A stretch of 64,000 nt of DNA, from NCBI GenBank assembly GCA_016350165.1, contig CP066225.1, forward strand, positions 5,146,001-5,210,000, given 5' to 3'. A model generated the notes under the pieces. That model was not told the DNA's origin and did no database searches. It worked only from the letters and a program-made list of their open reading frames with translations. Of this stretch, positions 26,141 through 33,835 are shown piece after piece; within the stretch, counting starts at the first letter, position 1; every line of letters starts with the position of its first letter. This stretch comes from Planctomycetota bacterium (GTDB lineage: Bacteria; Planctomycetota; Phycisphaerae; Phycisphaerales; Phycisphaeraceae). Both the position numbers and the translations under genes were made by a program.

Positions 26141-26473
26141 TCATTTTCTCAATTGATTTTCTGAACTAACAATACCATTTTGCTGCTCTCCACTAACGCA
26201 AAAATAGTACAGATATGGCATCAAAATCCCCAAAAACAAATGCCCTAGCACAACAGCAAAACGATTCTCTTCTTTAGCGTAATAAACACCATGATATAAG
26301 GTTTGAAAAAACAATATCATGGCTCGAATGCCACCTAAAATCGTTGCGATCACAATGCAAATTCCTCACCAGCCATATTCCCTTTGCTCATACGCATCAG
26401 GATTAAACGATATGGTTGCGATCCCCCCTCCTAAAAGAATAAAACTGATCAATACCGTAATATCTTTCTTCAT
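26141..26473 (-). pseudogene. Small membrane protein gene with an in-frame TGA (or two overlapping-frame ORFs)
   Basis: From ATG 26473 a frame of 110 codons runs to TGA 26141 but is interrupted by TGA at codon 36 (26368-26366). Hydrophobic segments lie before the stop (ITVLISFILLGGGIATI) and after it (IVIATILGGIRAMILFF and VVLGHLFLGILMPYLYYF), all in one frame, as in a three-helix membrane protein. The part after the TGA could be re-initiated from GTG 26353, which has GAGG eight bases upstream, giving a 70-residue protein. A recent nonsense mutation is the simplest reading. Function unknown. Confidence 0.5.
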
Positions 26474-26496
26474 AAATTACCCTCGAACAAAAGCGA

Positions 26497-27189
26497 TTAG
26501 ACTAACTCTCGAATAGACTCAACCTCAAACATCCGGTCATGTTTAACAACCCCTTCAACTTGCTCATGCACCCACGTCGTATGATAAGGCACATGCACCG
26601 CCCAGCCTCCAATCTCAAGCACAGGCAAAATATCCGACTTCAACGAATTACCAACCATCAAAAACTCATCCGCAGCAATATCCAAATGTTTCAGCAATCT
26701 CGCGTAATCCTTAGATCGCTTCTCACTCATCACCTCAACATGATGAAAATACTCAGCCAACCCTGACCTCGCCAACTTCCTTTCCTGTTCCATCAAATCA
26801 CCCTTCGTCGCTACCACCAGCCGATACTTCTTACCCAACGCCCTCACAACTTCCTCAACCCCGTTTAACAACACGATAGGCTCTTTGATCTGTTTCTTAC
26901 CCAAATCAATCATCTTCTTGATCGTGTAGGAATCCACCTCCCCATCACTGATCTCATACGCCGTCTCGATCATCGAAAGCATAAAGCTTTTCGTCCCATA
27001 CCCAAACACATCGATATTCCGCTGTTCATTCGCATCCATCAGCGTTTGAATCACCTCATTATCCGCATACTCACTCAGCAACTCGCAGTAAAGCTTCCCG
27101 GTATCCAAAAACAGCGGCAAGTTGTCCCACAACGTATCATCCGCATCAAAACCAATCACTCGTATCTTCTCATCAAACTTAATCATCAC
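26497..27189 (-). CDS. HAD superfamily hydrolase (phosphatase)
   Basis: The 230-residue protein has HAD motif I DADDTLWDN (Asp15 nucleophile, Asp17 acid/base), a helical cap (about 25-105), motif II VVATKGD (about 125), motif III Lys in MSEKRSKDY (about 155-163) and motif IV MVGNSLKSDILP (about 178-189). This is the HAD-IA type of small-molecule phosphatase. The substrate is not predictable. The upstream start region has ATG ATG; either may be used. It stands alone between the damaged small genes and a repeat-rich gap. Confidence 0.88.
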   Translation of the reverse strand: MMIKFDEKIRVIGFDADDTLWDNLPLFLDTGKLYCELLSEYADNEVIQTLMDANEQRNIDVFGYGTKSFMLSMIETAYEISDGEVDSYTIKKMIDLGKKQIKEPIVLLNGVEEVVRALGKKYRLVVATKGDLMEQERKLARSGLAEYFHHVEVMSEKRSKDYARLLKHLDIAADEFLMVGNSLKSDILPVLEIGGWAVHVPYHTTWVHEQVEGVVKHDRMFEVESIRELV

Positions 27190-27337
27190 ATCACCTTAAT
27201 CAATCCCCCACCCACTTTCCATCCTGTTCACAAAACCAATCCCCCTACCCCCAAAAAAAATAAAACCACCACTCTATCCATTGATTAGCAAAAACCTGCA
27301 CATCCGTTTTCTCAATACTCACCATTCTGTAACCAAC

Positions 27338-27366
27338 CCAATAGCCGGCGATCCATGATCGCCGGA
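27338..27366. repeat. Palindromic intergenic repeat, copy 3
   Basis: CCAATAGCCGGCGATCCATG opens a perfect inverted repeat CCGGCGATC-cat-GATCGCCGG (27345-27365). It matches copy 1 with compensating stem changes (C-G swapped for G-C), which points to selection on or descent of a hairpin. Confidence 0.65.
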
Positions 27367-27427
27367 AACTCTCATATCCTCACCTTCACCAAATCTCTTC
27401 CTCCCCAAGTCTCCTCCACCACTCCAC

Positions 27428-27480
27428 CTACTGTTCTCACAGTGGACCACTCTAAAATCTACTGCGCCAACAGTAGATCC
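27428..27480. repeat. Two similar short hairpins in tandem
   Basis: CTACTG-ttctca-CAGTGG and ATCTACTG-cgccaa-CAGTAGAT (27457-27478, perfect 8-bp arms) are about 30 bases apart and share CTACTG-N6-CAGT-GA-C. No T-tract follows either, so terminator function is unlikely. Confidence 0.45.
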
Positions 27481-27659
27481 CCATTTCACCAATCAGCTAT
27501 TTCTGAATCACACCCCCGTAACCACCAATCATGACCAAGCTTTTCCCAACTCATACCGCGATTATTACACGCGGCGCGCACAAAATTTCGCGATCATTTA
27601 CATCCAACGCAATTCTCATTGATGAGGAATATTGATTTCTCTTCAATACTTGGTCAAAA

Positions 27660-28316
27660 TTGATCAAAGTGAAGCAAAAACCCACCAAAACTTACAAAAA
27701 CCGACTGGGCCGTAAATCTGGCCGAGGCATGCGCCCATGGTTTTTAATTCCTAAAATCATAAGCATTTGCGCGATCTGGGGTGTCCTCCTTGCATGTGCA
27801 GCATTAATTTTGTGCGCGCCTGATACAGCCCATCTCCCAGCCGTCGAGCAACTCAATACTTCCAGACAACTGCTCACCCAAATCACCCAACTTCTACACT
27901 ATCTCATCATCCCTGCCCTCGTCCTCGCCAACATCTTCGGCCTACTCCTCTTCCTCGACGAACCACGTATCTTCATACGCCTCCGCTGGTTACAAACCAA
28001 AATGCTCCTCATAATCATCGCCTACCCCATCCTCTTCGCCTTCCTAAACACCAAACTTTCTCAATCTCAATCACTCATCGCCACCACAATCACCAAAACT
28101 ACTATCCTCAATCACCAATCCGCCACTATCAAGCAACAGCCAATCCTCGACCGGGCAATCACTCAAACTTCACTTAATCTACAAGTTATTAATTGGTCAT
28201 TACTTATCATTCTTATTCTTACTACGCTTGTTATCATTCTGGGCCGTCACAAACCCAAACTCGGACAAAACTGGGCCAAAACCTACGCTAAGATCAGCAA
28301 AAACAATAAATCCTGA
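27660..28316 (+). CDS. Multi-pass membrane protein, unknown function
   Basis: It has 218 residues with four hydrophobic segments (about 29-53, 79-101, 110-131 and 176-197). The N-terminus is very basic (KQKPTKTYKNRLGRKSGRG) and the C-terminus Lys/Asn-rich. The order of segments recalls small CopD/DUF2269-like proteins, but no signature is clear enough for a call. The start is TTG 27660 or ATG 27729; the latter would drop most of the basic leader. It is followed by a 270-base gap holding the rpoZ promoter. Confidence 0.6.
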   Translation: MIKVKQKPTKTYKNRLGRKSGRGMRPWFLIPKIISICAIWGVLLACAALILCAPDTAHLPAVEQLNTSRQLLTQITQLLHYLIIPALVLANIFGLLLFLDEPRIFIRLRWLQTKMLLIIIAYPILFAFLNTKLSQSQSLIATTITKTTILNHQSATIKQQPILDRAITQTSLNLQVINWSLLIILILTTLVIILGRHKPKLGQNWAKTYAKISKNNKS

Positions 28317-28457
28317 TCAATCTCCCATTTTTGTACATATTCAACCCTTAGTAAGTGCGAGCAAATGCCATTCTTTCATCCAATTTCATGTGACTTTTTT
28401 TGCTACTTCCCCACGATTCTAAGCTATCCACTTCATAAGTATCGAAATGACCAGTAT

Positions 28458-28485
28458 TTGCCCACGACCTACCAATCGGTATAAT
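28458..28485 (+). promoter_or_regulatory. Probable sigma-70 promoter of rpoZ
   Basis: TTGCCC (28458-28463) and a consensus TATAAT (28480-28485) are 16 bases apart, about 100 bases upstream of the rpoZ ATG. The leader in between has no ORF and no clear structure. Confidence 0.65.
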
Positions 28486-28586
28486 ACGGAATCCAATTAT
28501 CGACCTCAGGGCATCCTGTGCGCCGATAGGTATGTACACAACGATCAGGTGTGCGATAAAACCGCAATTTTCGGAGAAAACGATCC

Positions 28587-28988
28587 ATGATTGAAGCACT
28601 AAAGGACGACAAAGTCATCAACGAAATGGGTGGCCGCTTCAAATTTACCGCCCTCGTCCAGCACCGCATCCGCCAACTGATGGACGGTGCACGCCCCCTC
28701 GTCGATCGTAAAGGCCGTAGTGACTTTGACATAGCTGTCCAGGAAATCATCGAAGGCAAGATCACCTATCAGCTCGAAGGTGGTGAAGTTGTCCCAGGTA
28801 TGGTTCAGGTCGAAGCACCTCATACTACCCCTGAGGTCGCTGAAGCGCCCGTTCAAGTCGCACCAACCACTGAGGTTCCTGCTGTTACAAGTGAAGCTGA
28901 TTCACTCACAGCTGGCATCGAAGCGATTGCTGAGGCAGCAGAAGCTGCGGAAGCTGAAGAAAGTAAACCTGAAAATCCAGCTGAATAA
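28587..28988 (+). CDS. rpoZ: RNA polymerase omega subunit with a long Ala/Glu-rich tail
   Basis: Omega helps fold and assemble the beta' subunit. Residues about 1-70 carry the family block GRFKFTALVQHRIRQLMDGARPLV followed by FDIAVQEIIEGKI (in pieces). The remaining 60 residues are an acidic tail of Ala, Glu, Pro and Thr without structure, making the protein 133 residues, longer than E. coli omega (91). It precedes coaC by about 120 bases, matching the common rpoZ-coaBC neighbourhood. Confidence 0.9.
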   Translation: MIEALKDDKVINEMGGRFKFTALVQHRIRQLMDGARPLVDRKGRSDFDIAVQEIIEGKITYQLEGGEVVPGMVQVEAPHTTPEVAEAPVQVAPTTEVPAVTSEADSLTAGIEAIAEAAEAAEAEESKPENPAE

Positions 28989-29111
28989 TTCAGTTCTATT
29001 ACAGGTTTAGTGCTTAGTTAATGCACAGAAATGCGCGCATGGCCGAGCATAAATAAACTCATTTTGAGTAATGACGATTAATATTTGTCATTACACAAAA
29101 GGAATAAACGG

Positions 29112-29714
29112 ATGAATATGAACCCGTCTTCAGATCAGGCAAACCTTGACAACCTCAAGGCGCTTGAGGGAAGACGGGTTTTGGTTGCGCTTACAGGCGG
29201 CATTGCGTGCTACAAAATATGTACGCTTGTCAGCAAACTGGTTCAAAATGGCGCCGATGTGCGTGTAATGATGACCCAGTCCGCAACGCAGTTTGTCGGC
29301 GAAACAACATTCCAATCACTTTCTGGCCATCGTGTGATGACCAGTTTGTGGGACTCAGCTGAGAATCCTGATGCGGAGCATATTGGTCTCGCACGTTGGT
29401 GCGATCTGGCGATCATGGCACCTGCGTCTGCGAATTCAATTGCAAAATTGGTTCACGGAATGGCTGACAACTTCGTCAGCACTGTAATGCTAGCGGTTCC
29501 TGCCAGTACGCCGATTTTAATTGCACCTGCTATGAATGCTGATATGTGGGAAAATCCAGCGACACAACGCAATATGAAGTTACTTGATGAGTTGTACCCT
29601 AATGTGCAATTATCTGGACCTGAGGAAGGTTGGCAGGCGTGTCGTGCGAAAGGCTTTGGCCGCATGAGCGAACCGGAAATGATACTTGCGAAAACTGTCG
29701 AAATATTCGATTAA
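29112..29714 (+). CDS. coaC: Phosphopantothenoylcysteine decarboxylase (stand-alone CoaC)
   Basis: CoaC decarboxylates 4'-phosphopantothenoylcysteine in coenzyme A synthesis, using FMN. Start ATG 29112 has AAGGA upstream (200 residues). Motifs are LVALTGGIACYK (about 24-35), ETTFQSLSGHRV with the catalytic His (about 65-76), LARWCDLAIMAPASANSIAKL (in pieces), the PxMNxxMW signature APAMNADMWENP (about 138-149), and GWQACRAKGFGRM with the catalytic Cys region. Most bacteria have a CoaBC fusion of about 400 residues; here the protein ends where the CoaB half would begin, so the synthetase must be encoded elsewhere. Confidence 0.9.
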   Translation: MNMNPSSDQANLDNLKALEGRRVLVALTGGIACYKICTLVSKLVQNGADVRVMMTQSATQFVGETTFQSLSGHRVMTSLWDSAENPDAEHIGLARWCDLAIMAPASANSIAKLVHGMADNFVSTVMLAVPASTPILIAPAMNADMWENPATQRNMKLLDELYPNVQLSGPEEGWQACRAKGFGRMSEPEMILAKTVEIFD

Positions 29715-29759
29715 TTCGAGAACATGTATCACATTTAACCCTAAAATTCAAGAGAACTA

Positions 29760-29797
29760 CAGCCGCCTAATCGTTGATTAGGCGGCTGTTTTTTTTA
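29760..29797 (+). terminator. Rho-independent terminator of rpoZ-coaC
   Basis: CAGCCGCCTAATC and GATTAGGCGGCTG make a 13-bp perfect stem with a 3-base loop (29760-29788), followed by eight T. Confidence 0.93.
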
Positions 29798-29987
29798 TGT
29801 AATATGACCAAAACATCTAAGCTTGAATACAGGGTTCTGGTTAGCCATCAGTTGAGTTTTTCTTTTGCACATGGATGAATGATTCTATTTAAACAAGCAA
29901 ATACTCAACAGTGTGCTATTGCATTAAAGATATATTTTATAGAACGATGCCTTGGGACATATCAACTATAACTAGACGTGAATCGTA

Positions 29988-30734
29988 TTATTGTATTCCC
30001 ACTGGCTTTATTTGCTGTACTTGATCTTCAATGGATTCTAGCTGAAGATCATTTGCCAAACGCTGTTTGGTGGATTGAAAATCTTCGAATGATTCAAATG
30101 GCCAAAATGATTTTTTAATTAAGTAAGTTATATCCCGCTTAAAAATTCTCACTCTGACGAGACTGTATAAATACCAGAACACGAAAATTGCAACAACCGC
30201 TGTTGCAAATATTCCACCAGCTAAATGCAAAAAGACCCAGAAAACCAAAGGTATCCCCATAATAATGGCTAATGAAATTGCCCAGATAGCTTTATCAATG
30301 AAGCCGCCTTCAGTAACGAAACCGCCCATTAACCATTCTAAGACAAACTGAACTGCTAAACCCATTGGCACTGAAAGAATGAAGGGCAAGATAATCACAA
30401 GCAATGAGCCGAGTAGATCCTGAACTACTTCGCCAAAAAAGCTTACGTTCTTTTGGGGTTTATATTTGCGATCATCAAGTAAGAACAAACGCGCTCGCTG
30501 CGCACACATACGCTGCCTTAGATAGGGCTTCTTTTTGTCGTCTGGATTAAGTGGAATTGAGTGCGCAGAATGACTTATTACACTACTTTTCAGACTCTTG
30601 AGCGATTTCACTGAAAGCTGCAGATCGGATTCCAAATCATCGATCGTAGCATTGCCAGCTTCAATCTTCATGAGAAAGTCGATTAGCCTTTGCTTTTGCT
30701 GCTGATATTTTTCTATTCGCTTTATGCTTTTCAT
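29988..30734 (-). CDS. Membrane protein of unknown function
   Basis: The protein has 248 residues from ATG 30734. An upstream GTG (30758) is inside the terminator hairpin of the preceding gene and is less likely. The N-terminal 100 residues are soluble and basic with a possible coiled coil (about 5-60). Then come hydrophobic segments at about 105-135, 150-170 and 175-200. The C-terminal 45 residues are soluble. No domain recognised. It is downstream of an outer-membrane barrel gene but separated from it by a terminator. Confidence 0.6.
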   Translation of the reverse strand: MKSIKRIEKYQQQKQRLIDFLMKIEAGNATIDDLESDLQLSVKSLKSLKSSVISHSAHSIPLNPDDKKKPYLRQRMCAQRARLFLLDDRKYKPQKNVSFFGEVVQDLLGSLLVIILPFILSVPMGLAVQFVLEWLMGGFVTEGGFIDKAIWAISLAIIMGIPLVFWVFLHLAGGIFATAVVAIFVFWYLYSLVRVRIFKRDITYLIKKSFWPFESFEDFQSTKQRLANDLQLESIEDQVQQIKPVGIQ

Positions 30735-30744
30735 ATGCTCCCAA

Positions 30745-30778
30745 AGAAAAACTCGCACTCACTAATTGTGAATGCGAG
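30745..30778 (-). terminator. Rho-independent terminator of the outer-membrane barrel gene
   Basis: On the minus strand CTCGCA-ttCAC and GTGag-TGCGAG pair around a short loop and are followed by TTTTTCTTT. It lies just past the stop at 30797 and runs into the leader of the next gene. Confidence 0.8.
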
Positions 30779-30796
30779 CATTATATCCAAAGAAAA

Positions 30797-31816
30797 TTAG
30801 AAGTTGTAGCGTAATTGTGTGAGTAAGCCGAAGGTTTGGTAGTACTCATGGAGTTCAACGCGGAAACCAGTCATAATTGAGAGGTTTTTATTGTTGGTAG
30901 CAGTTGCACCAATCTCAACGAGAAGTGCGTTCTCACCCTGTTCCGGCGTAATGATGGTAAATTCATTACCTGTGTTTATACGTTTTGCTTCTAAGTATTC
31001 TGTGTCGTAGAAATCATGACGCCAACCAAACATCAGGTTTGGATTGATTGACCATGTATTGATTGGGAACTCACTTGTTGCACGTACCGTGAGATCCGAA
31101 GTCAGTGCTTCGTATATTCGCTTTTCATAGTGATTGACGAGATTCGCTGGGCCTTCTTCGTTGTAACCATCGTCGTTGGTGCGAATATAATTAATTCCGA
31201 ATTCTGGAGCAATGATCCAATCGCCTGCATAGAACTGATAACCGAGCGATGCGGATGTGCCGAAGGTTTTAGCAACGTGATCGGAGTCCAAATTGGTGTC
31301 ATTAACATTTCGACGCAAATCGATGTTACTGTGAGCTGCAGTCATTGTTGCGGTTGAAAACCATGTGTCGGTGAAGTATCCACCATATACACCGAAAAGT
31401 AATGCATCTACAGAACCGTTTGGATGCGGTGTATCAAAGAACTGCAACTCGGAATACGAATATGCAGTGTTGATACCAATAGCAATATTCTCAGTCAGGA
31501 AACGATCGATACCGGCCATAGAGGTGATGTTATGCTCAATATAGCCGAAGGTTTGGTCCTGCGCATCCTGCTTGTTATAGACGTAGTTATTTTGCGTGTA
31601 GATTGCCCAAGGTGTTTCGCCGCTATTGAATCCGTCCGCTCCATCAAAACGCAGCTGTGACATTCTGGTATTCAGCGTACGTGTGTAGTTGCTAACGGTG
31701 TTGTATGGCGAAAAAATTGACAGAGCATTGGGAGAAGCATCTGGTTGAGCATCAGCATAAACTACAGAAGTTGCGGTAACTGCTGCAGCCAGCGTGGCCA
31801 AGATTTTCTTATTCAT
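30797..31816 (-). CDS. Outer-membrane beta-barrel protein (autotransporter-barrel-like)
   Basis: The 339 residues start with a signal peptide (LATLAAAVTATSVVYADA). From about residue 60 the sequence is a run of alternating hydrophobic/polar strands rich in Tyr, Asn and Thr, and it ends in RYNF, with the terminal Phe typical of barrel insertion signals. Stretches such as IGINTAYSYSELQFF and TFGTSASLGYQFYAGDWIIAPEFG (in pieces) resemble autotransporter barrels, but there is no large passenger domain. It is therefore a free barrel or a truncated autotransporter. Substrate or role unknown. Confidence 0.7.
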   Translation of the reverse strand: MNKKILATLAAAVTATSVVYADAQPDASPNALSIFSPYNTVSNYTRTLNTRMSQLRFDGADGFNSGETPWAIYTQNNYVYNKQDAQDQTFGYIEHNITSMAGIDRFLTENIAIGINTAYSYSELQFFDTPHPNGSVDALLFGVYGGYFTDTWFSTATMTAAHSNIDLRRNVNDTNLDSDHVAKTFGTSASLGYQFYAGDWIIAPEFGINYIRTNDDGYNEEGPANLVNHYEKRIYEALTSDLTVRATSEFPINTWSINPNLMFGWRHDFYDTEYLEAKRINTGNEFTIITPEQGENALLVEIGATATNNKNLSIMTGFRVELHEYYQTFGLLTQLRYNF

Positions 31817-31891
31817 AAGATCATCCGTGAATTCAGAGCGCTCATGCGCCGAGTTGTTAAAAAAATATTGAGTGATGCAACTAATCGTGGG

Positions 31892-32374
31892 TTAGAAAGT
31901 ATGTTCTTCTTTGAATCCAAATTTCACTCGTGAATCGCAGAAGCGAATCCATGTGGGAGTGAAGGCGTAAAATGGTTGCGTTTTCATGAGTTGTTTGATG
32001 ATTGGGCGAACGAGGGGCTGAGCCATTTTCTTTGCGTAGAGGTTGAGAACGGTTTTGTATTCCTCTTCATCTGAGACGAGTCTAGTGGTGCCTTGGATTT
32101 GTAGGCCATGATTTTTTAATGCGGAATTTACATGAGCGTAGATCGTGATCGCTGAACGAGGATCACGTTCAACGGCTTGCGAATGAGCAGATTGCGTACC
32201 AGAAACGAAGTAGAGATTCAGGTCTTGATCATGGACATACATAATGTTACATGATTGAGGAGCACCGTTTTCAGTAAGTGTTGCAAGTGAGCCTGTTTTC
32301 CATGTTGCGAGGAAATCGAGAATCTTTGTTTTCAGTTTAGGATCGATTGGGTTTGTGGTGGCTGTGGCACTCAT
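31892..32374 (-). CDS. Pyridoxamine 5'-phosphate oxidase family (FMN-binding split barrel) protein
   Basis: Start ATG 32374 (MSATATTNP) gives 160 residues; the longer frame upstream is probably untranslated. The pattern SLATLTENGAPQSCNIMYVHDQDLNLYFVSG (in pieces, about 25-55), HSQAVERDPRSAITIYA (about 62-78) and LQIQGTTRLVSDEEEY matches PNPOx-like split-barrel proteins that bind FMN or heme. These are often oxidoreductases or stress-response proteins of unknown substrate. Single gene. PdxH itself is longer and has other motifs, so vitamin B6 synthesis is not claimed. Confidence 0.8.
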   Translation of the reverse strand: MSATATTNPIDPKLKTKILDFLATWKTGSLATLTENGAPQSCNIMYVHDQDLNLYFVSGTQSAHSQAVERDPRSAITIYAHVNSALKNHGLQIQGTTRLVSDEEEYKTVLNLYAKKMAQPLVRPIIKQLMKTQPFYAFTPTWIRFCDSRVKFGFKEEHTF

Positions 32375-32461
32375 GGCGATACTTCTATGGTTGGCGTTTA
32401 TGGGGATAAAAACAGGCGTGAGGACATTATACAGGAGGGTGAAGATGGATGTGAAATTTGC

Positions 32462-32500
32462 AAAGATTAGAAAAGCCGACAACTGGAAGCTGCCGGCTTT
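32462..32500 (-). terminator. Probable terminator of dapL
   Basis: On the minus strand AAAGCCGGCAGCTtcc pairs with its partner through CGGCTTT (outer 7 bp at 32472-32478 and 32494-32500, with inner GCAGCT/AGTTGT imperfect pairs), then TTTTCTAATCTTT. Confidence 0.65.
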
Positions 32501-32527
32501 GATGTGATTCTAAAAGTTGATGTCAGA

Positions 32528-33763
32528 TTATATCGTGAGTTTCGAGGCGATACGGTCCATTGCGGCTACCACGTTTTCTCGTGTATTGAAAGCTGATAGG
32601 CGGAAGAACCCTTCACCCGAGAGCCCAAAGCCGGAGCCTGGTGTGCCGACGATGTTCGTTTTATTGAGAAGCAAATCGAAGAAGTCCCATGAGGTGAGAT
32701 TGTTTGGTGTTTTGAGCCAAACGTATGGGGCGTGAACTCCACCAAAGACTTCATAACCTTGTGATGCGAGTGCTTCACGAATGTGTTTTGCGTTATCGAG
32801 GTAGAAACTGATAAGTTCTTGGGTTTGCTGCTGACCCGCTTCTGAGTAGACGGCTTCTGCGCCACGCTGAACGATGTATGAGACACCGTTAAATTTGGTT
32901 GTTTGGCGACGTGACCACAGTGCGTGAAGTTTAATTTCTTCGCCGTTGGAAGCTGTGGCTACAAGATCCTTGGGTACGATAGTGAAAGCGCAACGCGTGC
33001 CAGTGAAGCCTGCGTTTTTTGAAAATGAACGGAATTCGATTGCACACTTACGTGCCCCCTCTATCTCATAAATAGATTGAGGGATAGCAGGGTCTGTGAT
33101 GAAGTCACGATAGGCTGCATCGAACATGAGGATCGTGTTATGAACCAGTGCATAATCAACCCATTGCTTGAGATATTCAGCTGACGCGACCGTGCCTGTT
33201 GGATTGTTGGGATAACAAAGGTATACAACATCCAAAGGATAGTCGGGAATTTCAGGCGTAAAGTTATTAGCTTCAGTTGCACGAAGATAATGAAGACCAG
33301 TGTATTCGCCTTGATCGTTTGCAGCACCGGTATTGCCTTGCATCACGTTTGTGTCTACGTATACAGGGTAGACGGGGTCAGTGACAGCAATTTGATTGTC
33401 ATTGCCGAGGATGTCGAGGATGTTACCAGTATCACATTTAGAGCCATCAGAGATGAAAATTTCATCTGCAGCTACATTGCAATTACGAGGGGTGTAATCG
33501 AACTCGACGATCTTATCGCGTAGCCAAGCATAGCCCTGCTCTGGGCCATAGCCATGGAACGACTCGCGTGACCCCATATCTTTGATTGCTTTAGTCATAG
33601 CAACACGGCATGCTTCGGGTAATGGTTCGGTTACATCGCCGATACCCATCTTTATGATGTTAGCATCTGGATTTGCTTGCGAGAAAGCGGCTACTCTTCT
33701 GCCGATTTCTGGAAATAGATAGCCTGCCTGTAATTTCAGGTAGTTTTCGTTGATTTTGGCCAT
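32528..33763 (-). CDS. dapL: LL-diaminopimelate aminotransferase
   Basis: DapL converts tetrahydrodipicolinate directly to LL-diaminopimelate with glutamate as amino donor, a short route to lysine and peptidoglycan. The 411 residues begin with [21 protein letters not shown] and contain [10 protein letters not shown] (about 41-50), [18 protein letters not shown] (in pieces), PNNPTGT (about 187) and the PLP Lys in [12 protein letters not shown] (about 249-260), all characteristic of DapL rather than other class I aminotransferases. Single gene, with its own terminator. In keeping with a peptidoglycan-making planctomycete. Confidence 0.95.
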   Translation of the reverse strand: MAKINENYLKLQAGYLFPEIGRRVAAFSQANPDANIIKMGIGDVTEPLPEACRVAMTKAIKDMGSRESFHGYGPEQGYAWLRDKIVEFDYTPRNCNVAADEIFISDGSKCDTGNILDILGNDNQIAVTDPVYPVYVDTNVMQGNTGAANDQGEYTGLHYLRATEANNFTPEIPDYPLDVVYLCYPNNPTGTVASAEYLKQWVDYALVHNTILMFDAAYRDFITDPAIPQSIYEIEGARKCAIEFRSFSKNAGFTGTRCAFTIVPKDLVATASNGEEIKLHALWSRRQTTKFNGVSYIVQRGAEAVYSEAGQQQTQELISFYLDNAKHIREALASQGYEVFGGVHAPYVWLKTPNNLTSWDFFDLLLNKTNIVGTPGSGFGLSGEGFFRLSAFNTRENVVAAMDRIASKLTI

Positions 33764-33835
33764 GATTGGAAAAATTCCCCATCGATCAATAGTTTAAAAT
33801 CCACACACACTGTAAGACAAAACGAAACGAACGTT

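Larger units (their letters stand above)
27190..27659. other. Repeat-bearing gene-free region
   Basis: No convincing ORF in 470 bases. It contains palindromic repeat copy 3 and a pair of similar hairpins (both listed separately), and is C-rich on the plus strand. A possible -10 for the next gene is not distinct. Confidence 0.5.
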
